In this document: piece by piece, positions 54,559 to 63,324 of the stretch
How the letters are laid out: each line of letters begins with the position of its first letter
How positions within the stretch are numbered: position 1 is the first letter of the stretch
NCBI RefSeq assembly: GCF_001514235.1
Contig: NZ_KQ948934.1
Span: 124,001 to 188,000, forward strand
DNA: 64,000 bases
Direction: 5' to 3'
From: Streptomyces caeruleatus
GTDB lineage: Bacteria > Actinomycetota > Actinomycetes > Streptomycetales > Streptomycetaceae
Made by a program: the position numbers and the translations under genes
The notes under the pieces: generated by a model
What the model was told of the DNA's origin: nothing
The model's database searches: none
Seen by the model: the letters and a program-made list of their open reading frames with translations, nothing else

Positions 54559-57294
54559 TTACGGCATCCTGTCCCCAAGCAGCGCCAGATTCTCGATGGC
54601 CGCAAGCCCGTACAGCGCGGTGTCGTTCGTCGACACCCAAGCGGCCTCACTACCCGGAACCAAGGCAGCCGGCCCGCTCAGCTCCTCCGTCTTCCAGGGC
54701 GCCGACTCCTTGTACCCGTCGGAGTTGTAGAACTTCTCCCACGCCCGCTTGGCGAGCTTCTCGTCCCCCGTCTGCACGGCGGCGTACGCGTCGAGGCGCG
54801 AGTGTCCCTGGAAGAGCAGCAGCGTCCCGAAGTTGGAGCCGTAGCGTGCCGCCTGCTCGGCCTTGGTGGCGTTGAAGTAGCGGCAGTAGTCGAAGTACGC
54901 CTCGTTGAACTTCGGCATGTCGACGAGGTCGATGAGCTCGGCGCACAGTTCGTTGAGCCCGAACACCGCGGACAGGTGGGAGACGCCGACCACCGGCTCC
55001 GCGGCGACCGCGAACTTCCCCGTGTCGAGGTCGTACAGCCCCGTGCCCTGCACGAACCCGTTCGGCTGGGCGGCGATCGTCTCCATGGTGGACAGCACCC
55101 GCGCCTTGGCCTTCTCCCACTTCGGGCCCTTGCGCTCCCACTCCGTCAGCCAGGCCGACACGAGCCCGCTCCAGTCCGTGCCGAAGCCGATCGACAGCGC
55201 GTGCCGGTCGGGGGTGTAGGGCTCGGTGCGGATCTTGCGGATCGGGTCGAGAACGAGGAACGTCTCGTCGGAGTCGACGTTGGCGTGCATGAGGTCGCCG
55301 ACGCGCTCGTCGGCGGTGAGGAAGTAGTAGTAGCGGCGGTACGTGGTGTTGGCGATGCGCTGCTGCTTGGCGCTGTCGGCGTAGTGCTGGACGCCGTGCC
55401 GGGTGCCGAGACCGGCCCACTTCCCGAGGTGGTAGACGTCGACCTCACCGGTGTGCCGGGTCATCGCCTCGGCGAACCGGAAGATGTCCGCGCGCCCGGA
55501 GCGCAGATACGCGAACCACAGCCACAGGTCCGGCGAGAGCTCGGAGTTGTCCCAGGCGTAGCCGCCGATGTCGTACCGCCACTGGTGCCGGACGGTGTCA
55601 TAGGTGTGCATGATGTCGCCGTAGTCCCAGAAGCCGTACCAACGGCGCTGCTCCACCTGGTCCTTGTAGTAGGTGAAGAGGAAGTCCAGGTGGTCCTCGA
55701 TCTTCGCCTTGGCCGGGGTGGAGCGGTCCGGCTCGGAGTACAGGCCGGGCCCGAAGACTTTGGCCTTGATGAGCTGCTTGGGCGGGGCGGCGAGCTGCGG
55801 CAGCACGCGTACGGCCTCGACCTGCTGGGCCAGGGCCTCGGGTGAGGGAGTGGACTCGTTCGCCCAGAACAGCAGCTCCGAGGTACGGGCGATGCCGTAC
55901 GGCGTGCCGAACTCCGGCTCGTAGTCCTCGTAGGTGATGTTGAGGCCTTCGAGCTGCTCGGGGTAGGTGTCCTGGCCCATGCCGTCGTGGTAGAAGCGCA
56001 GGTCCATGGGCTGTGCCTCGGGCGACCAGAGCCACATGGTGACCTCGGCCGCTTCGGTCTGGGCGTCACGGATGTCGAGCTGGGCGGGGAACTTCTCCCA
56101 GAAGTCCCGCAGCCCGAAGGACAGTCCGCCGCTGACGCCTCCGACGTAGCCGAAGCCGGAGGCGCGCTTGCCGCCGCCGGCGCCGATCCAGCCGTGGCCC
56201 TTCTTCGTCCGCTTGCGCAGCGTGAAGCCGTCGGCGGAGAGCTGGGAGAGGGTGTAGTCGCCCCACTCGGGGATGTACTGGAGGCGGGTGGTGACCCGCT
56301 GGTCCCAGGTGGACGGGTCGGGCAGCTTCTCGCCCGCGAACTGCGCGGCCTGTACGGCGGCCCCCGGGTCGCGGCGCAGTCCGGTGATGCCCTTGACGGC
56401 CTCGCGGAGCATGCCGGTGCCGTCGCCGCCGATGCGGATGTGGCGATCGTAGGACTGGTCGCGCATCGGCACGGTGAAGCGCACGCCGATGCCGCGGATG
56501 AAGTCGCCGCTGGCCTTGCCGGGCTCCTGGGTGCCGTCGAAGGTGATGGTGTGCACCATGCGGAAGGAGTCGGCGCCCGCGTAGAAGTAGAGGCGGATGG
56601 AGAAGGGGAGCCAGCTGCGGCTGCCCTTGCGGTGCTTGCCGTCGATACGGACGACCGCGCGGACGGGGCCCTCCTGTTCGACCTCGACCTTCGAGATGGC
56701 TCCTTCGAAGCGCTCGGTCTTGACCGAACCCTGGTCCTCGTCCTCGATCTCGGGCTGGCGGATCAGGACGAGACGGCCGTTCCTGGCGATCTCCGTCGAG
56801 CCTCGCATGACCGACTTGACGAGGGTGGCGCCGGACTTGCCGATCTTCGCCGTGATGACGCCGGTCGAGACGTCGATCGTCCCGCCGCTCTTGTCGACGG
56901 TGACCTTCTTCTCCGGTACGGCGGCGTCGCCGGCGGCGAGGGTGAGCTTGCCGTTGCCGGAACTCACCGCGTGGGCCGTCCACTTGAGGGATCCGTCGGG
57001 CCAGTAGGCGATCGGCCAGGACTGCACGGGCACGGACTTGCCGTCCGCGTCCGTGAGCGCGAAGGTCTGGTCCTGCTGGTAGGCGCCCTTCGGCCAGGGC
57101 ACGCCGACGGTGGAGCCGGGCGCGGCACCGAGGCCGCCGTCCTCCAGCCAGTCCAGGATGACGGGGCCTTCGTCGGCCTCGGCGGCTCTGGGGGCGGCCT
57201 GCGCGTCCTTGGCTCCTAGCGCCCAGCTGAACTGCGCGGCGGCTCCGGCGACGGCGGCCGCCTTGAGGATGGACCTACGGGGGATGGGAGACAT
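54559..57294 (-). CDS. Tat-exported YetA/PcRGLX-like protein, candidate rhamnogalacturonan exolyase
   Basis: A 911-residue secreted protein. The twin-arginine signal is PRRSILKAAAVAGAAAQF with a likely cut after AQA near residue 33. The mature N-terminus has VPWPKGAYQQDQTF and WPIAYWPDGSLKWTAHAV, typical of YetA and PcRGLX (PL26) proteins as I recall. The long middle and C-terminal parts fit an (alpha/alpha)6-like catalytic region. Adjacent sugar transport genes support polysaccharide degradation. The lyase activity is an inference; catalytic residues were not assigned. Confidence 0.75.
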   Translation of the reverse strand: MSPIPRRSILKAAAVAGAAAQFSWALGAKDAQAAPRAAEADEGPVILDWLEDGGLGAAPGSTVGVPWPKGAYQQDQTFALTDADGKSVPVQSWPIAYWPDGSLKWTAHAVSSGNGKLTLAAGDAAVPEKKVTVDKSGGTIDVSTGVITAKIGKSGATLVKSVMRGSTEIARNGRLVLIRQPEIEDEDQGSVKTERFEGAISKVEVEQEGPVRAVVRIDGKHRKGSRSWLPFSIRLYFYAGADSFRMVHTITFDGTQEPGKASGDFIRGIGVRFTVPMRDQSYDRHIRIGGDGTGMLREAVKGITGLRRDPGAAVQAAQFAGEKLPDPSTWDQRVTTRLQYIPEWGDYTLSQLSADGFTLRKRTKKGHGWIGAGGGKRASGFGYVGGVSGGLSFGLRDFWEKFPAQLDIRDAQTEAAEVTMWLWSPEAQPMDLRFYHDGMGQDTYPEQLEGLNITYEDYEPEFGTPYGIARTSELLFWANESTPSPEALAQQVEAVRVLPQLAAPPKQLIKAKVFGPGLYSEPDRSTPAKAKIEDHLDFLFTYYKDQVEQRRWYGFWDYGDIMHTYDTVRHQWRYDIGGYAWDNSELSPDLWLWFAYLRSGRADIFRFAEAMTRHTGEVDVYHLGKWAGLGTRHGVQHYADSAKQQRIANTTYRRYYYFLTADERVGDLMHANVDSDETFLVLDPIRKIRTEPYTPDRHALSIGFGTDWSGLVSAWLTEWERKGPKWEKAKARVLSTMETIAAQPNGFVQGTGLYDLDTGKFAVAAEPVVGVSHLSAVFGLNELCAELIDLVDMPKFNEAYFDYCRYFNATKAEQAARYGSNFGTLLLFQGHSRLDAYAAVQTGDEKLAKRAWEKFYNSDGYKESAPWKTEELSGPAALVPGSEAAWVSTNDTALYGLAAIENLALLGDRMP

Positions 57295-57405
57295 GAGAAG
57301 TCCGGCCTTTCCTTCCGTACGGGGGATGCGAGCTAGGTAGTCAGGGGCATGACAGCGAGAGGTGCGGCGCCCGGGGCGCCGACCTGGTGCGAGGGCAGCG
57401 GCGTG

Positions 57406-58035
57406 TCAGCGGTGCCGGTGGCGCTGCTCCACGGCGACGGCGGCCGCCGCGACGGCCCCCAGGACGGGGACCGCCAGCGGCGGGGCGAACCAGGCGGACA
57501 GGGCCACGACGGCCAGCCCGCAGACGACCAGGAACGACCCGGCGGGATCGAGCACGGTCCGCCGCCCTGCCTCCGCGAGCAGCGCCCGCCAGGCCGCGCC
57601 CGGCGTCCAGACGGCGGCCGCCCGCAGCAGGGCGACGGTGGCCGCGATCAGCGCGAAGACGCCGACGGCTCCGACGAGCGGCCCGCCGGGAATCCCGGCC
57701 CGAGCGGCCAGGACGTCCACCCAGACCGCGGCCGCCACCGCCCACCCGGCGAGCCCGACGGCCCACCCGCCGCGCACGGCCGCCCGGAAGTCCGCGACGA
57801 ACTCGCGCAGACCACCGCCCTCGTGGGTGGTACGACGCCGCAGGTGCCGTGCGCCGGCCGCGAAGGCCGCGGGGTAGGTGACGATCCCGAGGCAGGCCAC
57901 GGCGATCCACACGCCGGTGAGCAGGGTCTCGGCGAAGACCGAGAAGCGCTCGCCGAACACGGACTCCTTGCGCCGGGACTCCTTGCGCCGGAACTCCTTG
58001 CGCGGTGCGCGGGCCTTCACGTGTGCTTGCGCCAT
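57406..58035 (-). CDS. YesL/DUF624-type membrane protein
   Basis: A 209-residue protein with a basic N-terminus containing two KESRRKES-like repeats and about five transmembrane segments (ETLLTGVWIAVACLGIVTYPAAFAAG near residue 36, then GVFALIAATVALLRAA). It resembles YesL/DUF624 proteins that accompany rhamnogalacturonan and other sugar ABC operons. The function is unknown, probably an accessory of transport. It lies 19 bases after the second permease and 111 bases before the YetA-like gene. Confidence 0.72.
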   Translation of the reverse strand: MAQAHVKARAPRKEFRRKESRRKESVFGERFSVFAETLLTGVWIAVACLGIVTYPAAFAAGARHLRRRTTHEGGGLREFVADFRAAVRGGWAVGLAGWAVAAAVWVDVLAARAGIPGGPLVGAVGVFALIAATVALLRAAAVWTPGAAWRALLAEAGRRTVLDPAGSFLVVCGLAVVALSAWFAPPLAVPVLGAVAAAAVAVEQRHRHR

Positions 58036-58054
58036 GGTGACCGCCTCAGCCCTT

Positions 58055-58927
58055 TCACTTCAGTCCGGACGTCGCCATGCCGTCGATGAGATAGCGCTGG
58101 AAGGCCATGAAGAAGGCGATGACCGGCACCAGCGCCACCAGGGACATCGCGATCATGCTGCCGTAGTTGGAGATGCCCTCCTGGTCGCGGAACATCATCA
58201 GGCCGAGCGAGACGGTGTACTTCTCGGGGGTGTTGAGGTAGATCAGCGGCCCCATGAAGTCGTTCCAGGCGTTGATGAAGGTGAAGATCGCGCTGGTGAT
58301 GATCGCGGGCCGGCTCAGCGGCAGCACGATCGACCAGTAGGTGCGCAGATGCCCGCAGCCGTCGAGCTTGGCGGCCTCGTCCAGTTCGCGCGGCAGTCCC
58401 CGCATGAACTGCACCATCAGGAACACGAAGAAGGCTTCCGTGGCCAGGAACTTGCCCGCGACGAGCGGCACCAGGGTGTCGGTGAGCTCCAGGTTGCGGA
58501 ACAGCACGTACTGCGGGATGAGCAGTACGTGGTACGGCAGCAGCAGGGTGCCGATCATCAGGGTGAAGAGCAGGTTCCGCCCGGCGAACCGGATCTTGGC
58601 GAAGGCGTACGCGGTCAGGGAGCTGGACAGGACGACACCGACCACGGCGAGGCCGGCGTACATCAGCGAGTTCCAGAAGAAGCTGCTGATGGAGATGCCG
58701 GAGATACCGTCGGCGAGCCCGGAGAAGTTCGCCCAGACCGGCTTGGTGGGCAGCAGGTCGAGGCTGGCGATGATGTCCTTGCTCGGCTTGAACGAGGCGC
58801 CGACCACCCAGATCACGGGATAGAGGACGACCGCGAGGACGGCGAGCGCGCCCACGTGCCAGGCGATCGATCCGGTGCGCCGCCGCTCGTTCGCGGTGTG
58901 CAGGGCGGGGCTGGTGGCGGTGGTCAC
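58055..58927 (-). CDS. Carbohydrate ABC transporter permease (MalG/YesQ-like)
   Basis: A 290-residue inner-membrane permease with six transmembrane helices. The cytoplasmic EAA loop is ELDEAAKLDGCGHLRTYWSIVLPLSRPAI near residue 195, and the C-terminus ends QRYLIDGMATSGLK, typical of the MalG class. It pairs with the next permease to form the channel for the binding protein. The GTG start overlaps the partner permease stop by 4 bases (GTGA). Confidence 0.93.
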   Translation of the reverse strand: MTTATSPALHTANERRRTGSIAWHVGALAVLAVVLYPVIWVVGASFKPSKDIIASLDLLPTKPVWANFSGLADGISGISISSFFWNSLMYAGLAVVGVVLSSSLTAYAFAKIRFAGRNLLFTLMIGTLLLPYHVLLIPQYVLFRNLELTDTLVPLVAGKFLATEAFFVFLMVQFMRGLPRELDEAAKLDGCGHLRTYWSIVLPLSRPAIITSAIFTFINAWNDFMGPLIYLNTPEKYTVSLGLMMFRDQEGISNYGSMIAMSLVALVPVIAFFMAFQRYLIDGMATSGLK

Positions 58928-59880
58928 TTGGCGGCCTCCTCGTAGTGCACCCACTTCTTCTGCGACCAGAACAGGACCGCCGTGACGAGCGCCACCGCGA
59001 TCACCAGCGTCCAGGCCATCGCGGAGGCGAAGCCCATCTGGGCCTCCTTGAAGCCCTTCTGGTAGAGGTAACAGGTGTAGACGAGCGTGGCGTCGGCGGG
59101 TCCGCAGCGGGTGTCGGAGACGACGTAGGCGGAACCGAACACCTGGAACGCGTGGATGGACTCCAGCAGCACGTTGAAGAACAGCACCGGGGAAATCATC
59201 GGCAGCGTGATGTTCCAGAACCGCCTGAGCGGACCGGCCCCGTCCACCTCGGCGGCCTCGTACAACTCCTGCGGGACCTGCTTGAGGCCGGCCAGGAAGA
59301 TGACCATGGGCGCGCCGAACTGCCAGATGCTCAGGGCGACCAGGGCGTAGATGACGTAGTCCGGGTTGCCGATCCAGCCGCCCACGTCGAGCCCGAAGAT
59401 CTTCTGCCCGCGGTCCACGATCGCGTCGTCCGAGAACAGCGCCCGCCACACGAAGCCGACGGAGACGCTGGCACCGATGAGCGACGGCATGTAGAACGCG
59501 GCCCGGTACAGGCCCTGACCGCGCCGCTTCTGTGCGAGCAGCAGCGCCACGCCGAGCGCGAGCAGCAGCTTCAGGGGCGTGGCCACGACGACGTACTTCA
59601 GCGTGACCTCGACCGACTTCTGCCAGCGCGGGTCCTGGAACATCGTCGTGAAGTTGTCAAGACCCACCCACTGGGGCGGGGTGAACAGGTTGTAGCTGGT
59701 GAACGCGTAGTACAGCGAGGCGACCATCGGCCCCGCCGTGAGCAGCAGGAACCCCGCGATCCACGGCGACATGAAGAGATAGCCGGCGAGGTTCTCGCGG
59801 CGCCGCCCGCGCCGCCCGGCGGCGGGAGCGGCGGACCGCTTCCCGGCCGGGCGCACGGGCGCTTCCTTGACAAGCGTCAT
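58924..59880 (-). CDS. Carbohydrate ABC transporter permease (MalF/YesP-like)
   Basis: A 318-residue permease with an Arg/Ala-rich cytoplasmic N-terminus, six transmembrane helices starting at about 32 (LAGYLFMSPWIAGFLLLTAGP), and the EAA loop VPQELYEAAEVDGAGPLRRFWNITLPMISPV near residue 225. It lies 14 bases after the binding-protein gene and overlaps the second permease. No ABC ATPase is encoded nearby; Streptomyces often supply a shared MsiK ATPase. Confidence 0.93.
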   Translation of the reverse strand: MTLVKEAPVRPAGKRSAAPAAGRRGRRRENLAGYLFMSPWIAGFLLLTAGPMVASLYYAFTSYNLFTPPQWVGLDNFTTMFQDPRWQKSVEVTLKYVVVATPLKLLLALGVALLLAQKRRGQGLYRAAFYMPSLIGASVSVGFVWRALFSDDAIVDRGQKIFGLDVGGWIGNPDYVIYALVALSIWQFGAPMVIFLAGLKQVPQELYEAAEVDGAGPLRRFWNITLPMISPVLFFNVLLESIHAFQVFGSAYVVSDTRCGPADATLVYTCYLYQKGFKEAQMGFASAMAWTLVIAVALVTAVLFWSQKKWVHYEEAAK

Positions 59881-59894
59881 GGTGGTACGTCCCC

Positions 59895-61181
59895 TCAGCC
59901 CGCGAACGCGGCCTTGGCCTCGCTGAACAGCTTCTTGGCGGCGTCGGCCGGCTTGGTCTTGCCCTGGGCGACCTCGCCGCCGATGCGCAGGAACGCCGCC
60001 TCGATGACGTCGGCGCCGGAGGGGTGCGGGGTGATCTTCCCGAGGACGCCGGCCTTGGCGACCTCTTCCTCGTACGCCTTCACGCCCTTGTTGTTGTCGT
60101 CGGTGGGCGTGTACGCGTCGTACTGCTCGGTGGTGGCGAGGATGCCTCGGTCGTAGCCCATGATCTTGCCGACCTCGGGGTCGTGGACCATGAAGTCGAT
60201 GAACTGGGCGACTTCCTTGGGGTGCTTGGTTCCGGAGAAGGCGCTCAGCATCAGCGAGCCGAGGTACTGGCCGGTGTCCTTGCCGTCCGTGGTGGGGATC
60301 GGCGCGAGCCCGTAGTCCGAATCGCCCTCGCCCTCGTAGCGGATGGAGAAGTTGTCCCAGGTGAACTCGGAGGCGGCGAGCCCCGCCGAGAGACCGGACT
60401 TGGGCTTGGCCTGCTCGATCTTCTTCGGGTCGGCGACGAGCCCGGACCGCACGCGCTTGTAGCCGTCCTCCCACCACTGCGTCAGATCGTCCTCGGTGAA
60501 GCCGAGATCGGTGTCGGTGAAGAAGGCCTTGCCGTTCTGCCGCAGATAGAGGTCGTAGAGGTACATGATGGCGAAGTAGCCGGTGTCGCCGGCGATCTTC
60601 AGCTTGTCCTGGATCGTCTGGAGCGCGTCGAAGTACTCGTCCCAGGTCCAGCCCATCTTCGCCTCGACGCCCGCCTTCTTGAAGGCCTTGAGGTCGATGA
60701 CCAGCGCCATGGTGTTGGCGCCGACGGGAATGCCTATCTGCTTGCCGTCGACCTGACCGTTCGCCAGAACGCCGTTGCGGAAGTTCTCCAGGCTCAGATT
60801 GCCCGCGTCGGCCTGCGTCTTGAGATCCATCAGTACGCCGCGCTTGTCGTACTTACGCAGGAAGCCGACCGCATTCTGGAAAACATCCGGCGGATTACCG
60901 CCGGAGGCCTGGGTCTGGAACTTCTCCCAGAACGCCTCATAGTCCGTGAATTCAGGCTTGATCTTGATCTTCGGGTACTTCTTCTCGAAGAGCGCGATCG
61001 TCTTCTTGATGGCGATGGTGCGCGGCTCGCCACCCCACCACGCGTAACGGAGCGTGACCGTCCCGTCTCCGGAGCCGCTGTCACCGCCGCACGCGGTGGT
61101 CGCCCCCAGGCCGACCACGGCCGCGGAGGCCCCCGCCGCCTTCAGGATCGTACGCCTCTCAACATTCCTGCTGGTTCCCAT
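59895..61181 (-). CDS. Extracellular sugar-binding lipoprotein (ABC transporter)
   Basis: A 428-residue solute-binding protein of the carbohydrate (SBP-1) type. The N-terminus MGTSRNVERRTILKAAGASA carries a twin-arginine pair, and the lipobox TTAC gives a lipid-modified Cys31, so export is probably via Tat. The mature part starts GGDSGSGDGTVTLRYAWWGG and includes ANTMALVIDLKAFKKAGV and LSAFSGTKHPKEVAQFIDFMV. It is first in the operon with two permeases and the YesL-like protein. The sugar is not certain. Confidence 0.93.
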   Translation of the reverse strand: MGTSRNVERRTILKAAGASAAVVGLGATTACGGDSGSGDGTVTLRYAWWGGEPRTIAIKKTIALFEKKYPKIKIKPEFTDYEAFWEKFQTQASGGNPPDVFQNAVGFLRKYDKRGVLMDLKTQADAGNLSLENFRNGVLANGQVDGKQIGIPVGANTMALVIDLKAFKKAGVEAKMGWTWDEYFDALQTIQDKLKIAGDTGYFAIMYLYDLYLRQNGKAFFTDTDLGFTEDDLTQWWEDGYKRVRSGLVADPKKIEQAKPKSGLSAGLAASEFTWDNFSIRYEGEGDSDYGLAPIPTTDGKDTGQYLGSLMLSAFSGTKHPKEVAQFIDFMVHDPEVGKIMGYDRGILATTEQYDAYTPTDDNNKGVKAYEEEVAKAGVLGKITPHPSGADVIEAAFLRIGGEVAQGKTKPADAAKKLFSEAKAAFAG

Positions 61182-61231
61182 GGTTGGGCCCCCTCCCCGC
61201 AGCGTCATCGCCGTCTGCATGAATCGTTTCA

Positions 61232-61245
61232 AGTAAGCGCTTGCT
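61232..61245. promoter_or_regulatory. Candidate LacI-type operator of the sugar operon
   Basis: AGTAAGCGCTTGCT is an imperfect palindrome with one mismatch around a central CG, as in LacI/GalR-family sites. It lies 51-64 bases before the binding-protein ATG, in the likely promoter region. No LacI-family regulator gene is in the window. Confidence 0.55.
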
Positions 61246-61732
61246 GGCACAAGCTACGAGGGGCCTCGTGGTGCGTCAATGATTCGGACAGGAATTTCTT
61301 GTGGACCGGCGCGGTGACTTGACGACCCGTCGGGAACGATTCGGGCGCTTGCTCGGCCAACTCCGCAGGTAGAACAGGTGTGGTCGGTCGGCCGAACGCG
61401 AACTGGCCCCCCGCACGGGGGAATTGGTCGGCTGAAATTGGCCTGCCGGAGGGCGGGCGACGCGGGTGGATCCTGAGGGCGGGCGGCGCGTGGGCCGGGG
61501 TGGGCCGAGCGGGGCTGGTGCGGACTGGGCCGGGGCGGCGGGACCGGCAGTCGGCACAGACCGGCGTCGACGAGCCCCGGTCGGCCTCTCCGGGAGGGGA
61601 CCGGCTGACCGGCACCGGCCGGCACTGACTGGCCCGACCGGCACCGACCGGCACCGACCGACTCTCGCTGGACGCGGACCTGCGGTGACTGGTGCCGATC
61701 GGCCCGGGGCTCTCCGTCGACGCACGCAAACG

Positions 61733-61768
61733 ACGACGGCCCGTCTGCTCTCAGAGACGGGCCGTCGT
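61733..61768 (-). terminator. Terminator hairpin of tRNA-Val copy 2
   Basis: ACGACGGCCCGTCT pairs exactly with AGACGGGCCGTCGT (14 bp, 8-base loop), beginning 7 bases after the tRNA 3' end on the minus strand. It has no T-tract. Confidence 0.8.
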
Positions 61769-61775
61769 ATCCGGG

Positions 61776-61847
61776 TGGGCGATACTGGGTTCGAACCAGT
61801 GACCTCTTCGGTGTGAACGAAGCGCTCTCCCACTGAGCTAATCGCCC
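61776..61847 (-). tRNA. tRNA-Val(CAC), copy 2
   Basis: The same 72-nt sequence as the copy at 51387-51458, anticodon CAC, CCA not encoded. On the minus strand a TAATGT -10-like hexamer lies 13-19 bases upstream of the tRNA 5' end, at the same distance as in copy 1; no good -35 was found. The surrounding sequence is not shared beyond a few bases. Confidence 0.97.
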
Positions 61848-61935
61848 GGACGCAGGAAGAACATTACCCCATGTCAGGGGGTGCGGGTGACCAGCGCGAA
61901 CCCGCACCGGACGACGTCCGCACCCTCGTCGCGGA

Positions 61936-62394
61936 TCACTGGTCCTTGATCTTCCAGGGCATGACTATGCCGAACTTCCACACGTAGAAACCAACGAGCA
62001 CGCCCACGATCACGAGGCCGATCGTCATCAGAATGATGTTGCGGCGGCGCACCTTCGGGTCGAGGGCCCGCTGGGCCGCCTCGGTGACCTTGCGCTTGGT
62101 CCAGCGCAGCACCAGCTGGGCCCAGACGAACTCGGTCGCCCAGATCGCCATGCCGCCGAAGATCACGACCCAGCCGGGACCGGGCAGCGGCAGCATGATG
62201 ATGCCGGCGACCACGACCGCGAGGCCGATGACGAAGACACCCACCTGCCAGCTGACATGCAGCGCACGACGCGCCTTGATGAACTCCGGCGCTCTCGAAC
62301 CGAGGCCCTGCTCGCTGTCGCCTTTCACACCGTCCACTTCGATCTGTCCCGTCGCCACGGCAACTTCGCCCGGCTCGTTACTCCCCGTATTCAT
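61936..62394 (-). CDS. PGPGW-type (TIGR02611-like) membrane protein
   Basis: A 152-residue protein with a polar N-terminus and three hydrophobic segments: VGVFVIGLAVVVAGIIMLPLPGPGWVVIFGGMAI (two helices around the PGPGW motif) and IILMTIGLVIVGVLVGFYVW near the C-terminus. I recall this as a conserved actinobacterial family of unknown function. The ATG at 62394 gives MNTGSNEPGEVAV. It diverges from ssgB. Confidence 0.85.
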   Translation of the reverse strand: MNTGSNEPGEVAVATGQIEVDGVKGDSEQGLGSRAPEFIKARRALHVSWQVGVFVIGLAVVVAGIIMLPLPGPGWVVIFGGMAIWATEFVWAQLVLRWTKRKVTEAAQRALDPKVRRRNIILMTIGLVIVGVLVGFYVWKFGIVMPWKIKDQ

Positions 62395-62585
62395 ACGGCC
62401 AAACCCTACCGGACAGAAACCAGTCACCGGAATGGGCGTACTTCGCGAACCTGTCCTCGGCCGGAAGAGTTACGTAAACACACGCAAAACACTCAGAGGG
62501 GTTTACAACGGCACCGTAGGTGGCATGTCGATTTCGCCGACGTGCGAATCCCCGAGCGCACACTGAGCGAAAGGCCCTGGCGCTT

Positions 62586-62999
62586 ATGAACACCACGGTC
62601 AGCTGCGAGCTGCACCTGCGCCTCGTTGTGTCGAGCGAGTCCTCCCTGCCTGTCCCCGCAGGCCTGCGGTACGACACGGCCGACCCCTACGCCGTGCACG
62701 CCACCTTCCACACCGGAGCAGAAGAGACCGTCGAGTGGGTGTTCGCCCGCGACCTCCTCGCGGAGGGCCTCCACCGGCCCACCGGAACCGGCGACGTCCG
62801 CGTCTGGCCGTCGCGCAGCCATGGCCAGGGCGTCGTCTGCATCGCCCTGAGCTCTCCGGAGGGCGAGGCCCTGCTCGAGGCCCCGGCACGGGCTCTGGAG
62901 TCCTTCCTGAAGCGAACAGATGCCGCCGTGCCTCCCGGTACGGAGCATCGGCATTTCGATCTCGATCAGGAGCTCTCGCACATCCTGGCGGAAAGCTAG
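62586..62999 (+). CDS. ssgB: Sporulation-specific cell-division protein SsgB
   Basis: SsgB recruits and promotes assembly of FtsZ at future septum sites during sporulation-specific cell division. The 137-residue protein starts MNTTVSCELHLRLVVSSESSLP; the sequence matches the very conserved Streptomyces SsgB as I remember it, including ADPYAVHATFHTG, VEWVFARDLLAEG and the SSPEGEALLEAP segment. The ATG at 62586 gives the family length; the open frame extends 22 codons further upstream. It is a single gene diverging from the PGPGW gene. Confidence 0.97.
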   Translation: MNTTVSCELHLRLVVSSESSLPVPAGLRYDTADPYAVHATFHTGAEETVEWVFARDLLAEGLHRPTGTGDVRVWPSRSHGQGVVCIALSSPEGEALLEAPARALESFLKRTDAAVPPGTEHRHFDLDQELSHILAES

Positions 63000-63324
63000 G
63001 GCGAGGCGTCCCCTCAAGGCCGCCCGGCGCCGTCGACTCGGGGAGACGGCGCGGGCCAAGACAACCGCATACGGCACACATCGCGCCGCCTCCGCTCCAC
63101 GGGGGCGGCGTTGGTGTGCCTGTGGCCTCGGGGAGCCATGGGGGTGATGCTGTGAGAGTGACGGTGAGTAGTGGTCGGCCCGGGCGCGGCGGGAACTGTC
63201 GGGGCCTCCCCGACGTTGTATTCGAAGCCATGTGCGGGCTCGGCCGATGTGTGGGCGCCGTGAGCCACTACCATCGGCCAGCATCGGCGGGCGCCCCGCC
63301 CGACCCCAGGCCAGGGAGCGAAAC
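63000..63324. other. Gap between ssgB and the CGNR gene, hairpins only
   Basis: A 325-base gap. It contains a weak ssgB terminator hairpin (63027-63052), a GC-rich CGCCGCC/GGCGGCG near-inverted repeat at about 63085-63112, and the likely promoter and ribosome-binding site (AGGGAG) of the CGNR gene. No gene is supported here. Confidence 0.65.
63027..63052 (+). terminator. Possible terminator after ssgB
   Basis: GCGCCGTC pairs with GACGGCGC across a 10-base loop, 28 bases beyond the ssgB stop. The stem is short and has no T-tract. Confidence 0.5.

Larger units (their letters stand above)
61182..61775. other. Gap upstream of the sugar operon: operator, low-complexity DNA, tRNA terminator
   Basis: A 594-base gap between the binding-protein start and tRNA-Val copy 2. 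It holds the candidate operator at 61232-61245 and presumably the operon promoter. Bases 61600-61670 are low-complexity repeats of ACCGGC/ACCGACCGGC. The tRNA terminator lies at 61733-61768. Open frames here are GC-skew artefacts; no gene is supported. Confidence 0.7.

Noticed and set aside
51387..61847. Integrated plasmid or phage between the two tRNA-Val genes
   Set aside because: No integrase, excisionase, replication or transfer gene is present and the duplicated sequence is only the tRNA itself; kept as an observation without calling a mobile element.
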